Origin: an uncultured Pelagibacteraceae bacterium
GTDB taxonomy: Bacteria; Pseudomonadota; Alphaproteobacteria; Pelagibacterales; Pelagibacteraceae
NCBI GenBank assembly: GCA_902581925.1
Contig: CACHQB010000001.1
Location: 124,001 to 188,000, forward strand
Direction of reading: 5' to 3'
Length of the DNA: 64,000 nt
The notes beneath the pieces were generated by a model, which was not told the origin of the DNA, made no database searches, and saw nothing but the letters and a program-made list of their open reading frames with translations. Every line of letters begins with the position of its first letter. The first letter of the stretch is position 1. Positions 20,031 to 29,516 of the stretch are shown here, piece by piece. Both the position numbers and the translations under genes were made by a program.

Positions 20031-20711
20031 ATGAAAAAGTTTGTAGTTACTTTACTTATTGTATTTTTCTCATCAATTTCTTTATCTCATATTGGTCATT
20101 ATAACAAATTCGACAAAATAGAAATGGAGATCTTGAGGAATGATAAAGTAATTGGCTATAACAATTATTTTTTTAAAAGAAATGGTGAAAAAACGATAGT
20201 AAAAAATCAATACAAATTTGAGGTAAAATTACTATCTGCAACAATATTTAAAGTAGAGGGATATGGGGAAGAAATTTATTTAAAAGATAATTTAATATCT
20301 TTTCAATCAAAGACACTTCAAAATAAAAAAGAAAAATTTGTAAACTTAAAACTAGATAAAAATAATAAAAAGTTTGATATTAAAGGATCTTCATATTCAG
20401 GCGAAGCTTCTGTTAAAAATATTATTGGAAATTGGTGGAGTCATAAAATTTTACAAGCAGAAAGCCAAATAAGTCCTATTTCTGGAAGTATAAAAGATCA
20501 AATAGTTACTTTTATTGGTAAGGAAAATATTTCAATTAATGGCAAACAATACGAAACAGATCATTTCAAACTTACATCTAAAGATACATCTCTTCCTGAA
20601 GATAAAAAATTAAATTTTGATATTTGGCTTGATAAAAAAACTTCAATTATTGTCAAAGTTACATATAAGAGAATGGGAAATTGGGAATATCGTTTAAAAA
20701 ATCTTGAATAA
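20031..20711 (+). CDS. Secreted protein, probably DUF6134-like
   Basis: This 226-residue protein has a clear N-terminal signal sequence (MKKFVVTLLIVFFSSISLSH), so it is probably periplasmic. The body is beta-rich, with a repeated pattern of edge strands (EMEILRNDKVIGYNNYFFKR) typical of exported proteins that bind or carry lipids. The pattern resembles DUF6134, but I cannot confirm it. No catalytic motif is visible. It ends 2 bases before the convergent oxidoreductase stop. Confidence 0.6.
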   Translation: MKKFVVTLLIVFFSSISLSHIGHYNKFDKIEMEILRNDKVIGYNNYFFKRNGEKTIVKNQYKFEVKLLSATIFKVEGYGEEIYLKDNLISFQSKTLQNKKEKFVNLKLDKNNKKFDIKGSSYSGEASVKNIIGNWWSHKILQAESQISPISGSIKDQIVTFIGKENISINGKQYETDHFKLTSKDTSLPEDKKLNFDIWLDKKTSIIVKVTYKRMGNWEYRLKNLE

Positions 20712-20713
20712 AA

Positions 20714-21685
20714 TTATTTATTTATTTTTTTATAAAGATCATTTGCACTTATCCATCCGGCCTCCACTCTAGGACCTACAAACCAATCTGCACACACACC
20801 TAAATTTAATTTAGTATTCCAATAACTTTTAACTTTTAAAGTTCTAGAATTTGAGGAATATTTCCAACCATGATTTAATGAAGTTAATATTTTTGTTTTT
20901 TTAATTCCAGTTAGTTTAAAAAAACGATCAATCAAAATCTTTGTGTTTTTATCTTTATTTTCCCTATTTTTATTTATTTTTTTGTTTGCCCACAGGTTTG
21001 TGCTTTGTAAAGTCCATAAATCATTATTACTTTTAAATCTTTTTTTACTATTTTCTTTAGCAGCCCATCCTAAAATTTTGTCATCAAACAAATAACTCGA
21101 TATGTTTTTATTAGTTTTTTTTATTTCAATCATGACTGTAATATTTGCATCCATTTTAATTTTTTGTTTAATAAATGGATCTTCTATAAATTTTTTTGAT
21201 AATTTTTTTAATTGTGGAAATGGACAAGTTAATATTAATTTATCATAATATTTTATTTGGTTGTTCTTAAAATCTAATTTCCATTTATTATTTATAAATT
21301 GAATATTCTCTAACTCACTTTGAAAGTTACATTTTATATTCTTTATCAAATGTTTGCTGATATCATTATTACCTTTGCAACCAATTATTTTAATATGATT
21401 TTTATTTTCTTTTTTTAATTTTTTAAAAAAAATATGTTTCCCACTCCATTTTTTTAGAATTTTTTTTTTACATAAATTTGAAATAAATTTCTTAAATTGA
21501 ATTGATTTTGGAGAAATATATTGAGCCCCGTGGTCAAATCCTTTTGACTTATTTAATCTTTTAAAGGAAGATCTGCCACCTGGACCTCGAGCTTTATCAT
21601 AAATATGTACAGAATTTTTTTTGCTTAAAAGATTAGCTATTGTCGCTCCAGAAATTCCAGAGCCAATGACGCAATAGCTACTCAT
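20714..21685 (-). CDS. FAD/NAD(P)-dependent oxidoreductase, renalase/amine oxidase-like
   Basis: This 323-residue flavoprotein has a Rossmann FAD-binding N-terminus (VIGSGISGATIANLL, residues 5-19) and the following GPGGRS motif near residues 34-39. FDHGAQYIS near 51-59 and the C-terminal FAD contact region GVCADWFVGPRVEAGW complete the pattern. This order is typical of the renalase-like branch of the amine oxidase superfamily. The substrate is unknown. The start overlaps the tldE stop by 4 bases (ATGA), so it is probably cotranscribed with tldD-tldE. Confidence 0.78.
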   Translation of the reverse strand: MSSYCVIGSGISGATIANLLSKKNSVHIYDKARGPGGRSSFKRLNKSKGFDHGAQYISPKSIQFKKFISNLCKKKILKKWSGKHIFFKKLKKENKNHIKIIGCKGNNDISKHLIKNIKCNFQSELENIQFINNKWKLDFKNNQIKYYDKLILTCPFPQLKKLSKKFIEDPFIKQKIKMDANITVMIEIKKTNKNISSYLFDDKILGWAAKENSKKRFKSNNDLWTLQSTNLWANKKINKNRENKDKNTKILIDRFFKLTGIKKTKILTSLNHGWKYSSNSRTLKVKSYWNTKLNLGVCADWFVGPRVEAGWISANDLYKKINK

Positions 21686-22998
21686 TTTCCTGCTACAGTC
21701 ATACCTTCTATCATCATAGTTGGTGAATTGACTGAATATTCTAATTCTAAATCACTAGCTAAAGTTATATTTTTAAACATATCCTTAAAATTGCCAGCAA
21801 TTGTTATTTCATTTACAGGATATTTAAATTCTCCATCTTCAACCAAAAAACCAGTCGCCCCTACTGAATAATCTCCTGTTACAAGATTAGATCCATGACC
21901 AATAGTTTCAGTAATATAAAGACTTTTTGAATTTTTTTTTAGAAGATCTTCGTAGCTAATATTTCCTTTTTCAAAATACAAATTAGTAGTTCCACCACTT
22001 CTTCCATTTGATTGTAAATTTAATTTTTTTCCATTGTAAGTGTCGACAAGGTAATTTTTAAGTATTCCCTTCTCTATAAGTTGTAATGTGTTTGAATTTA
22101 CGCCCTCTGAATCAAAACTTTGAGAACCCATTCCTTTAATTATATCTGGTTTATCAATTACATTTATTGAATTTGCAAAAACCTGTTGATCAATTTTATC
22201 CTTTAAAAATGAAGTGCCTCTTGCAATTGCAGATGCAGATATTGCACTTGCAAAAACACTTAACATTCCTTTTGAAATTCTTTTATCAAAAATTATGTTT
22301 ATCTTCTCGCTTCCAATTTTTTTTGGGCTCAATTTTCTGATAGTTTGCTCGGCGGCTTTATTTCCAAGATCTGTTGCTTGCTTAATATCTGACAAATGAC
22401 GTTTGCTAGAAAATTCATAATCTCTTTCCATGCTATTTTCATCTTTTGCAACTGTTACACAAGAAGTAGTAAATGAAGATGTCTTATAACCTTCACAAAA
22501 ACCATCACTATTAGCTAATATAAAATTTGATTTATTTTCAGTAAAACTAGATTCTGTATTTATGATTTGATTATCTGATGAAGCAGACTCCTCTAAATCT
22601 TTTAAATATTTAATTTTTTTGTCGTTTTCGAATCTTGTTTCATCATACAAATTAAGGCTACTAATTTGTTTTGCTAATAAATTTTTATCAGGCAAAGAAT
22701 TAAATTCATCCTCTGGTGTAATTTTTGTAGTTTCAAAGCACTTTTCAATTAAAGTTTTTATATTTTCATCTAGTAAATTTGATGATGAAATTGATGATCT
22801 TTTTTTACCTAAATAAGTTTCTATATTTAATGCCAATCCATCTGATCTATCTGAGGCTTCTAAGGATTTATTTCTAAAATTAACTGTTTCTGAAATTGAG
22901 TGACCAACTGTAACACTTGCATCAGTTGCTCCCATTTTTTTTGCCAAATCTAAACAATATGAAGCTTTAGATTTTAGAAATTCTTGATCCTTTACCAT
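21682..22998 (-). CDS. tldE: TldE/PmbA-like subunit of the TldD-TldE protease
   Basis: This 438-residue protein is the non-catalytic partner of TldD. It has the PmbA pattern GMGSQSFDSEGV and the C-terminal glycine-rich GDYSVGATGFLVEDGE and TIAGNFKDM blocks. It lacks the HExxxH zinc motif found in its neighbour. In E. coli the TldD/E heterodimer processes peptides such as microcin B17 and CcdA. The natural substrate here is unknown; no ribosomally made peptide gene is apparent nearby. It follows tldD by 6 bases on the same strand. Confidence 0.92.
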   Translation of the reverse strand: MVKDQEFLKSKASYCLDLAKKMGATDASVTVGHSISETVNFRNKSLEASDRSDGLALNIETYLGKKRSSISSSNLLDENIKTLIEKCFETTKITPEDEFNSLPDKNLLAKQISSLNLYDETRFENDKKIKYLKDLEESASSDNQIINTESSFTENKSNFILANSDGFCEGYKTSSFTTSCVTVAKDENSMERDYEFSSKRHLSDIKQATDLGNKAAEQTIRKLSPKKIGSEKINIIFDKRISKGMLSVFASAISASAIARGTSFLKDKIDQQVFANSINVIDKPDIIKGMGSQSFDSEGVNSNTLQLIEKGILKNYLVDTYNGKKLNLQSNGRSGGTTNLYFEKGNISYEDLLKKNSKSLYITETIGHGSNLVTGDYSVGATGFLVEDGEFKYPVNEITIAGNFKDMFKNITLASDLELEYSVNSPTMMIEGMTVAGK

Positions 22999-23004
22999 AA
23001 TACT

Positions 23005-24417
23005 TTAAAGTTTTGTTCCACCAACTGTCATTTTATCGATCAAAATTGAGGGTTGAGCGACTCCTACAGGAACTCCTTGTCCTGCTTTTCCACAAGTTCC
23101 AATGCCTGGATCTAACATCATATCATTTCCTACCATCGATACTTCTCTAAGTATTGATGGCCCATCACCAATAAGAGTTGCACCTTTAATTGGAGATCCA
23201 ATTTTACCATTATTTATTTCATAAGCCTCAGTACAATTAAATACAAATTTTCCAGATGTAATATCTACCTGGCCACCTCCAAAACTTACTGCAAAAATTC
23301 CTTTATCAACAGATTTGATCATTTCATCTTGAGTTTGATTGCCACTTAACATCATTGTATTTCTCATTCTTGGCAAAACAATATGTCTATAATTTTCTCT
23401 TCTTCCAGATCCGGTAGATCTTGTATTCATTAATCTTGCATTGTGCCTGTCTTGCATAAAATTTTTAAGAATACCATTTTCAATTAAAACTGTTCTCTCT
23501 GTTGGCGTTCCCTCATCATCAATAGTTAAACTACCTCTTCTATTATCTATCGTACCATCATCAACAATTGTTACTCCCTCACTTGCAACTTTTTCTCCCA
23601 TAAGATCATGAAATGCTGATGTTTTTTTTCTATTAAAATCTCCTTCTAAACCATGCCCAATTGCTTCATGAATTAATATAGCAGGCCAACCAGGTCCTAA
23701 GACAACTTTCATCTCACCAGCAGGTGCTGGTTTACTCTCTAAATTTACTGATGCGATTCTAAAAGCCTCTTCACAAACATTTTTCCAATTATCATTTTTT
23801 AAATAATCATCATAAGATTGTCTGCCGCCAATCCCGTATACACCTGTTTCTTTTCTTCCATTTTTTTCCAACATTACAGAAACGTTAAATCTAATTAATG
23901 GTCGTACATCAGTAAGTGCCTCTCCACCTGATCGAATGATCTCTATTGATTTTTGCTCACCAGCAAAACTAGCAGTCACTTGCTTTACCGACCCATCTTT
24001 TTTTCTTAAAAAATCATTTACTTTATTTAAGACTTCTAATTTTGAGTCTAAATTTTTTTGTTCAATTGGATTAATATCTTCATAGAATTTTTTATTAGAT
24101 TTTGGGATTTCATGATTATAAGTCCCTTTAATTGATTTCAGAGTTGATTTGAGATTTTCAGAAGAATTTTTTAGTGAATTTTTTGATATTTCATTTGAAT
24201 ATGAATAAGCAACAACCTCGTTTGAAATAGCTCTGAAACCAAATCCTAAATCAGAACTATAGTTTGAGCTTTTTATTTTATTGTCATCTAACAGAATTGA
24301 TTCTGATTTAGACTCCTCTAAATAAAGCTCGCCATCATCACAATTATTTAGTGTTTCAGATACTATTTTATCTGCATCTTGTCTTGTTAAATCAGATTTA
24401 TTAAAGAAATTACTCAT
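23005..24417 (-). CDS. tldD: Metalloprotease TldD
   Basis: TldD is the catalytic subunit of the TldD/E zinc protease. The 470-residue protein has HEAIGHGLEGD at residues 250-260, the HExxxH metal site. It also has DEGTPTERTVLIENGIL, QDRHNARLMNTRSTGSGRR and the late GTCGKAGQGVPVGV typical of TldD. Length matches the family (about 480). It leads a three-gene run tldD-tldE-flavoprotein. It starts from an ATG 85 bases from the divergent DUF393 gene. Confidence 0.94.
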   Translation of the reverse strand: MSNFFNKSDLTRQDADKIVSETLNNCDDGELYLEESKSESILLDDNKIKSSNYSSDLGFGFRAISNEVVAYSYSNEISKNSLKNSSENLKSTLKSIKGTYNHEIPKSNKKFYEDINPIEQKNLDSKLEVLNKVNDFLRKKDGSVKQVTASFAGEQKSIEIIRSGGEALTDVRPLIRFNVSVMLEKNGRKETGVYGIGGRQSYDDYLKNDNWKNVCEEAFRIASVNLESKPAPAGEMKVVLGPGWPAILIHEAIGHGLEGDFNRKKTSAFHDLMGEKVASEGVTIVDDGTIDNRRGSLTIDDEGTPTERTVLIENGILKNFMQDRHNARLMNTRSTGSGRRENYRHIVLPRMRNTMMLSGNQTQDEMIKSVDKGIFAVSFGGGQVDITSGKFVFNCTEAYEINNGKIGSPIKGATLIGDGPSILREVSMVGNDMMLDPGIGTCGKAGQGVPVGVAQPSILIDKMTVGGTKL

Positions 24418-24502
24418 GCATCTTAGATAATGGTTTGTTGATAATTTTCAACTGATCATTTTACGCATGTACAATTTATTACTAAAAGTTAATTATTACT
24501 AA

Positions 24503-24850
24503 ATGAAAGTATTTTTTAATAACTCTTGTAAAATCTGTAGATCTGAAATTAACTTATATAAAAAAGAAAATATTAAAGATATTGACTGGATAGATATTAC
24601 AAATAATTCAGATGCCGAAAAAGAAACATCTAGAAATGATAAAGAGTTATTAAGAAGATTACACGTTAAAGAGAATGGTAAAGTTATTCAAGGTGCAGAG
24701 GCATTTCTTTATGTTTGGAAAAAAATTCCAAAATATAAATTTTTATATAAATTTTTCAAACTACCAGTAATTTTCACAATCTTTAAATATGGGTATGAAA
24801 TAATTGCCTTTTTTTTATATTTAAAAAATAAAAAACAACTTAAAAACTAA
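24503..24850 (+). CDS. DCC-family thiol-disulfide oxidoreductase-like protein (DUF393)
   Basis: This 115-residue protein has a thioredoxin-like start, VFFNNSCKICRSEINLY, in which CKIC replaces the more usual DxxC/CxxC of the DCC family. The later RLHVKENGKVIQGAEAF block and a C-terminal hydrophobic part (IFTIFKYGYEIIAFFLYL) are typical of DUF393. A redox role is inferred from the paired cysteines only. The stop overlaps the convergent membrane-protein gene by 4 bases (CTAA at 24847-24850). Confidence 0.82.
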   Translation: MKVFFNNSCKICRSEINLYKKENIKDIDWIDITNNSDAEKETSRNDKELLRRLHVKENGKVIQGAEAFLYVWKKIPKYKFLYKFFKLPVIFTIFKYGYEIIAFFLYLKNKKQLKN

Positions 24851-25140
24851 GTTAAAAAAAATATTAAAAATTCACTAAGTAAAGACATAGATAGTAAAAA
24901 CATTATTAATAAAATTGAATACATGAGAGTTATAACTCTATTTCTTTTTCTCCTCAGTCTAACAAAAGTTTTATCATCTAGATCCGAAATATCTCTTTCA
25001 CCAACTACAGGATAATCATAACTCCATCGCCATGTAGATTGTCCTAATCTAGAGTCGAGACTATTAAAATACCTTATCCATGCAAGAACATATTTTAATA
25101 TTAGATACAAAATAATCATTAGTATTGAAGAAAGTAACAT
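24847..25140 (-). CDS. Small membrane protein of unknown function (two helices)
   Basis: This 97-residue protein has one hydrophobic helix at the N-terminus (about residues 1-22) and another at the C-terminus (about 70-95). Between them lies a polar, possibly cytosolic loop with the ordered patch WRWSYDYPVVGERDISDLDD. I do not recognise a family. It lies downstream of the lysine-rich coiled-coil gene on the same strand, with 30 bases between. It is probably a lineage-specific protein. Confidence 0.6.
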   Translation of the reverse strand: MLLSSILMIILYLILKYVLAWIRYFNSLDSRLGQSTWRWSYDYPVVGERDISDLDDKTFVRLRRKRNRVITLMYSILLIMFLLSMSLLSEFLIFFLT

Positions 25141-25170
25141 TATTAATGATACTTAATTATGTGTGATAAT

Positions 25171-26397
25171 TTAATTGGTATTTTTGGCTCTTTTTCTTGC
25201 TATTAACTGCGTAAGAGCATCAACCATAGTATCTGAGGCCTTAAATATTTCATTGTTTTTAAACTCGTGAGAAATATTTTTTTCTGGATTAGTTTTGTCT
25301 TCAATAACTATTCCATCATCTGGTAAATTATTTTTTATATAAATTAATAAAAGCCATTCATCATCTGAAGCTTCATCCCATTTAACAAATATTTCTCCTG
25401 TTTCAAATCTTCTATCTATGCATCTAAAGATAGACATATGTCTTGTTATGTGTCTTTTGTTTAATTGAAATACTAAACTGCTAGCACTTCTATAAAAACT
25501 TTCGAGAGCAAACTCAATTTTCTGTCTAGCTAAAGTATATTCTTTTTCTTTTTGTAAAAGTGTTTCTCTATCTTCATCTCCTTGAATTTTAACTCCTAAA
25601 GCCTCTACTCTTTCTCTTATTTTTTGATCTCTAATAATTCGGTATTTTTCTTTTAATTTTTCTATTCTTTGTTGTAAGCCAGCATAATCCTCTCTCTTTT
25701 CTCTTAAGGAAATTTTTTCTAATTTCTCTAATTCTTTAACCTCTCTAACTCTAAACTTATCAATTTGCTTATCTAATTTTAATTGTTGTAAAAATTGCTT
25801 TTGTTTTTCTGCTTGTTCAATTCTTAAAAGAGCTTGTTCTTTTCTTAAGAATAGTTTTATTTCTTTTGTTCTTTGTTTTTCTAATCTAATTTCATCTTTT
25901 AATGCTTGTTCTTTTAATTTAACTTTTAATTCAGCCTGTTTTTGCTTTTCTTTTGCAGCTTCAATCTTTTCTAATCTTTCTGTTTCTTGTTTTTCTAATT
26001 TCAATCTTCTTGCTTCATCTTTTTTTAAGATTTTATATTGTGAAATTGTGTCTGCTATTTTATCAAAAAATGCTTGAATATATTTTTCAAAACCAAAATT
26101 TAATCTAAACTTAAATTCAGGCTTTAGAGAATTTTGAAAGTTAACTACCTTTAAAAGAAAATCAGGGTTCTTTGATATAGCAGATTTAGATTTATTTAAA
26201 ATTTTTTTTGATTGTTTTAGTTTTTTTGATTTTTTTTGTTTCTTATTGTTGTGTTTTCTTCGATTATTAATTTCTTTTACAGATTTATTTTTAACCTTAG
26301 ATTTATTTAACTTTTTAGATATTTTTTTAACTTTTTTTTTGGTTTTTCTTTGATTTTTAGAAATACTTTTTTTTAATTTTTTTTTCTTTTTTTTCAT
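25171..26397 (-). CDS. Lysine-rich disordered/coiled-coil protein with a conserved-looking C-terminal domain, unknown
   Basis: No family is recognised. Residues 1-75 or so are extremely Lys/Ser/Asn-rich and probably disordered. About residues 115-280 form a long charged coiled coil of Lys/Glu/Arg/Gln heptads. About residues 290-408 look folded (a RHITRHMSIFRCIDRRFETG block, then a WDEASDDEWLLLIYIKNN strand-helix pattern). The frame extends to a TTG at 26421; I prefer the ATG at 26397, giving 408 residues. Its end is 30 bases from the small membrane-protein gene and it follows cfa by 28 bases, so all may be in one transcript. Confidence 0.65.
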   Translation of the reverse strand: MKKKKKKLKKSISKNQRKTKKKVKKISKKLNKSKVKNKSVKEINNRRKHNNKKQKKSKKLKQSKKILNKSKSAISKNPDFLLKVVNFQNSLKPEFKFRLNFGFEKYIQAFFDKIADTISQYKILKKDEARRLKLEKQETERLEKIEAAKEKQKQAELKVKLKEQALKDEIRLEKQRTKEIKLFLRKEQALLRIEQAEKQKQFLQQLKLDKQIDKFRVREVKELEKLEKISLREKREDYAGLQQRIEKLKEKYRIIRDQKIRERVEALGVKIQGDEDRETLLQKEKEYTLARQKIEFALESFYRSASSLVFQLNKRHITRHMSIFRCIDRRFETGEIFVKWDEASDDEWLLLIYIKNNLPDDGIVIEDKTNPEKNISHEFKNNEIFKASDTMVDALTQLIARKRAKNTN

Positions 26398-26425
26398 TTT
26401 AAGGGAATTAGTTTCTACCAATTAT

Positions 26426-27616
26426 TTATTGATAAATATAGTCTCTTGTAACAGGTGTAGAAGAATAATTCTTTGTTAATTGAAATTGGTATACAACTTG
26501 ATCACCCCATTTAAATGCCATCTCACAACCAGCAAGATAAAATTCCCACATCCTAAAAAATCTTTCATCGAACATTTCAATTATTTTGTCTTTATTTCGA
26601 ATACAATTTTCTTTCCAATGTCTTAATGTATGTGAATAGTGAAGTCTTAAAACCTCAATATCTGCAACAATTAAGCCTGCTTTTTCAATCGGTGTTGTTA
26701 CCTCGCTTAAACTTGGGGTATAGCCTCCTGGAAAAATGTACTTTGTTATCCATGGATGTGGATCCCTTGGTGGATTTACTGAGCCTATGGTGTGAATTAA
26801 TGATACTCCATCATCTTTTAAAAGTTTTTCAACTTGTGAAAAAAATTTTCTATAAAATTTTCTTCCTACATGCTCAAACATTCCAACACTGACTATTCTA
26901 TCAAATTTTTCATCGAGCTCTCTATAATCCATTAACTTAAAGTTTAATTGATTTTCTAAATTAAGTTCTTTTGCTCTGTTCTTACAATATTTCAGTTGGT
27001 TTTCTGAAAGCGTAATACCTGTTACTTCACAGTTTGCACTTTTTGCAATGTCTACCGCTAGAGAACCCCATCCACATCCAATATCTAAAACTTTTTGATT
27101 TGGTTTTATATTAAGTTTTTTTATTATATGTTGAATTTTATTATTTTGAGCAATTTCTAATGAATCTGTTTCATTTTTAAAATATGCGCATGAATATTGT
27201 CTTTTAGGATCTAAAAATAAATCATAAAGATCATCCGAAATATCATAGTGATGCGAAACATTCATCTTAGATTTTTTTATAAAATTAAAATTAGTTAAAT
27301 ATCTATAAGATCCTCTTAACCTATTAATTAAATAACTAAAAAAATTTAAGTCTCCTCTCCCAAAATTCATTAAAGAAAGATCCAAAAAATCAGTGAGTGT
27401 TCCATTTTCAATAGTAATTTCGCCATCTGTATAAGCTTCACCAAAATATAAATCTGGATGAAATAGTAACTTATAATGAAGATTTTTATTTAAAATATTA
27501 ACTTTAATTGGGTTTTCACTTTTTGGATTTCCAATGATGTAACTTTTTGAATTGGCATCAACTAATATGAATCCATCTTTTTTAAAAACATTATTTAAAA
27601 ATCTAGCTAATTGCAT
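26426..27616 (-). CDS. cfa: Cyclopropane-fatty-acyl-phospholipid synthase-like methyltransferase
   Basis: This 396-residue enzyme is expected to transfer a methylene or methyl group from SAM to unsaturated fatty acyl chains of membrane phospholipids. The SAM site is VLDIGCGWGSLA near residue 175. The family motifs YSCAYFKNETDSLE and VSVGMFEHVGRKFY (with Glu and His near the active site) and the C-terminal LAGCEMAFKWGDQVVYQFQL are present. Length matches Cfa (about 382). Related enzymes make other methylated lipids, so the exact product is uncertain. It directly abuts the DapA-like gene: its start is the base after that gene's stop boundary. Confidence 0.9.
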   Translation of the reverse strand: MQLARFLNNVFKKDGFILVDANSKSYIIGNPKSENPIKVNILNKNLHYKLLFHPDLYFGEAYTDGEITIENGTLTDFLDLSLMNFGRGDLNFFSYLINRLRGSYRYLTNFNFIKKSKMNVSHHYDISDDLYDLFLDPKRQYSCAYFKNETDSLEIAQNNKIQHIIKKLNIKPNQKVLDIGCGWGSLAVDIAKSANCEVTGITLSENQLKYCKNRAKELNLENQLNFKLMDYRELDEKFDRIVSVGMFEHVGRKFYRKFFSQVEKLLKDDGVSLIHTIGSVNPPRDPHPWITKYIFPGGYTPSLSEVTTPIEKAGLIVADIEVLRLHYSHTLRHWKENCIRNKDKIIEMFDERFFRMWEFYLAGCEMAFKWGDQVVYQFQLTKNYSSTPVTRDYIYQ

Positions 27617-28501
27617 CTAAGCCGCTCTACTTTTTTTTAATGAAAAATTTAATTTCTCTAAATTATTAATTAAATCTGTTTCATCTTTAGAATTTAAAAT
27701 GCTAAGTGGCGGTAAAAGATTTTTATAATATATTTCTTTTTTACTAAAGTATGTGTGTAAACCTGAAATTAAATTATATTTTTCAAATTCAGCTCTTACA
27801 TCACAAAGATTTTGATTTACTGTCTGATCTTTACCTTCATTAAAATCATCATATACTTTTCTTGCAAGTGAAGAAGTAGCATTACATGTAGCTGTAATAA
27901 TTCCTGAACAGCCTAATTGAAGTCCTTTAAATAATTTAGATTCTGATCCAGGTAAAACAGAAAAATTATCAATTTTTAAGTTTTCATAAAGATTGTAAGA
28001 ACTATCTTTTACTCCAATTATATTTTTTGGATATTTTTTTACTAACTCTTCAATACATTCCATACTAAACTTATAACCACAGAGTTTTTGAAAATTATAT
28101 AGTACTATTTCACAATCAGAAATTACCTCTACTATTTTGCTATAAAATTCTATTACTTCTTTATCTCCATATTTATAGTACGCAGGTGGCATAATTAAGA
28201 ATCTGTTAAAACCTAAAGATTTAGAAACTCTCATTAAATTAATTGTTTCGCCTAAAGAATTTAAACCAGTACCAATAATATACTTTTCTTTGTGTTTGCT
28301 TGAAGTCAGATGATTTAACAAATTAATTTTTTCAGAGACAGGTATAAGTTGAGCCTGCCCTGTACTTCCAAATATAGCAGCTCCGTGACAACCATTGTCT
28401 ATAACCATTTCTGCATGCTGAATGGTTTTTTTAATATCAAGCGTCAAATCATCATTTAAGATCGACATCGAAGCCGCATAAATGCCTTTAATTTTACTCA
28501 T
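27617..28501 (-). CDS. DapA/NanA-family aldolase, substrate unknown
   Basis: This is a 294-residue TIM-barrel protein of the dihydrodipicolinate synthase/N-acetylneuraminate lyase family. The Schiff-base lysine sits in IIGVKDSS near residue 164 and the catalytic tyrosine in LYNFQ near 136. The GSTGQA motif near residues 45-50 replaces the GTTGE of true DapA. This, with a non-lysine-synthesis neighbourhood (cfa, coiled-coil protein), suggests another aldol substrate, for example a 2-keto-3-deoxy acid. It is probably cotranscribed with cfa. True DapA activity cannot be ruled out. Confidence 0.82.
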   Translation of the reverse strand: MSKIKGIYAASMSILNDDLTLDIKKTIQHAEMVIDNGCHGAAIFGSTGQAQLIPVSEKINLLNHLTSSKHKEKYIIGTGLNSLGETINLMRVSKSLGFNRFLIMPPAYYKYGDKEVIEFYSKIVEVISDCEIVLYNFQKLCGYKFSMECIEELVKKYPKNIIGVKDSSYNLYENLKIDNFSVLPGSESKLFKGLQLGCSGIITATCNATSSLARKVYDDFNEGKDQTVNQNLCDVRAEFEKYNLISGLHTYFSKKEIYYKNLLPPLSILNSKDETDLINNLEKLNFSLKKSRAA

Positions 28502-28550
28502 AATAAAAATTTATATAAAAATAATAATTAGTAAAGTTTATAAATAAAAT

Positions 28551-29516
28551 ATGAAAATTTTAGCTGTTCAAAATAGAATGGGAATTGGTGATACCGTTAT
28601 TTTTTTGCCATTTATAGAGGCTGTTTCCAAAAAATTCAAAACTCCTATTAGTATATTAGTCCAAGAAAATTCAAAATCAGAACAATATTTAAATCAAACA
28701 GATTATATTGATAAAATAATCATTTTAGAAAGAAACAATAAAATTAAAAATTTAAGACACAATGGATTAATTGGAAGTATAAAACTAGCTAATGATTTAA
28801 AAAAATATAAATTTGAAAAAATTTTTATTTTTAATTCTTCCCTGCGTTTCAACTTAATTGCAAGATTATCTAAAATTAGAGAAATATATCAATTTCCTTT
28901 ATTTGAAAAACAAGGCCAAGATATGATTAAAGCATCACGTGAATTGATTCTCAAAAAAATTGGTATTGATGTTAATAGCGACCCATCTATACAAGTAAGT
29001 ACTGAAAAAATAATAGAAACATCAAAAAAATACGACATGTCCAAAAATAATCTTAATATACTTTTGGGAATAGGAGGATCAGGACCCACGAAAAGAATAC
29101 CTTCTAAGACTTATCTTGAAGTTATGAAAAAAATTAACAAAGAAAGAAATTGTAAATTTTTTTTAGCAACTGGATCAAAAGATAGTGAACAAAAAATTTT
29201 AAGTGAAATTAAAAATTCAGAATTAGGATCACAGTGTGTAGCCTTAGATAAATTATCAATAAAAGACTGTTTACCTATTATCAAAAATTGTTCAGTGTCA
29301 ATTTGTAATGATACTAGTTTTAGTCACCTTTCATCCGCTCTTGGTATTGAAACAATCACGCTTATGGCTGACACTCCTTTAATGTATGGAAATTATAGTT
29401 CAAGAATGCATCCTATAATACCAGATAATGAAACTTCTGTGACTCATGGCACACTAGGTAAAGATAAAATTAATCCAGATAAAATTTACAAAAAACTATT
29501 ATCAATCATTAATTAG
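28551..29516 (+). CDS. GT9-family glycosyltransferase (heptosyltransferase-like)
   Basis: This 321-residue protein is a member of the GT9 family. It has the N-terminal NRMGIGDTVIFLPFIEAV (residues 8-25) and the donor-site pattern ICNDTSFSHLSSALGI in the C-terminal half, with LGIGGSGPTKRIP between. GT9 enzymes add heptose to the LPS core. The donor here is unknown; no heptose synthesis genes are in the window. Its stop overlaps the convergent J-domain gene by 4 bases (TTAG at 29513-29516). Confidence 0.82.
   Translation: MKILAVQNRMGIGDTVIFLPFIEAVSKKFKTPISILVQENSKSEQYLNQTDYIDKIIILERNNKIKNLRHNGLIGSIKLANDLKKYKFEKIFIFNSSLRFNLIARLSKIREIYQFPLFEKQGQDMIKASRELILKKIGIDVNSDPSIQVSTEKIIETSKKYDMSKNNLNILLGIGGSGPTKRIPSKTYLEVMKKINKERNCKFFLATGSKDSEQKILSEIKNSELGSQCVALDKLSIKDCLPIIKNCSVSICNDTSFSHLSSALGIETITLMADTPLMYGNYSSRMHPIIPDNETSVTHGTLGKDKINPDKIYKKLLSIIN

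Noticed and set aside
26398..26421. Longer N-terminus (TTG at 26421) for the coiled-coil protein
   Set aside because: An ATG is available 8 codons downstream, and the longer form would start 5 bases from the cfa stop without a recognisable ribosome site.
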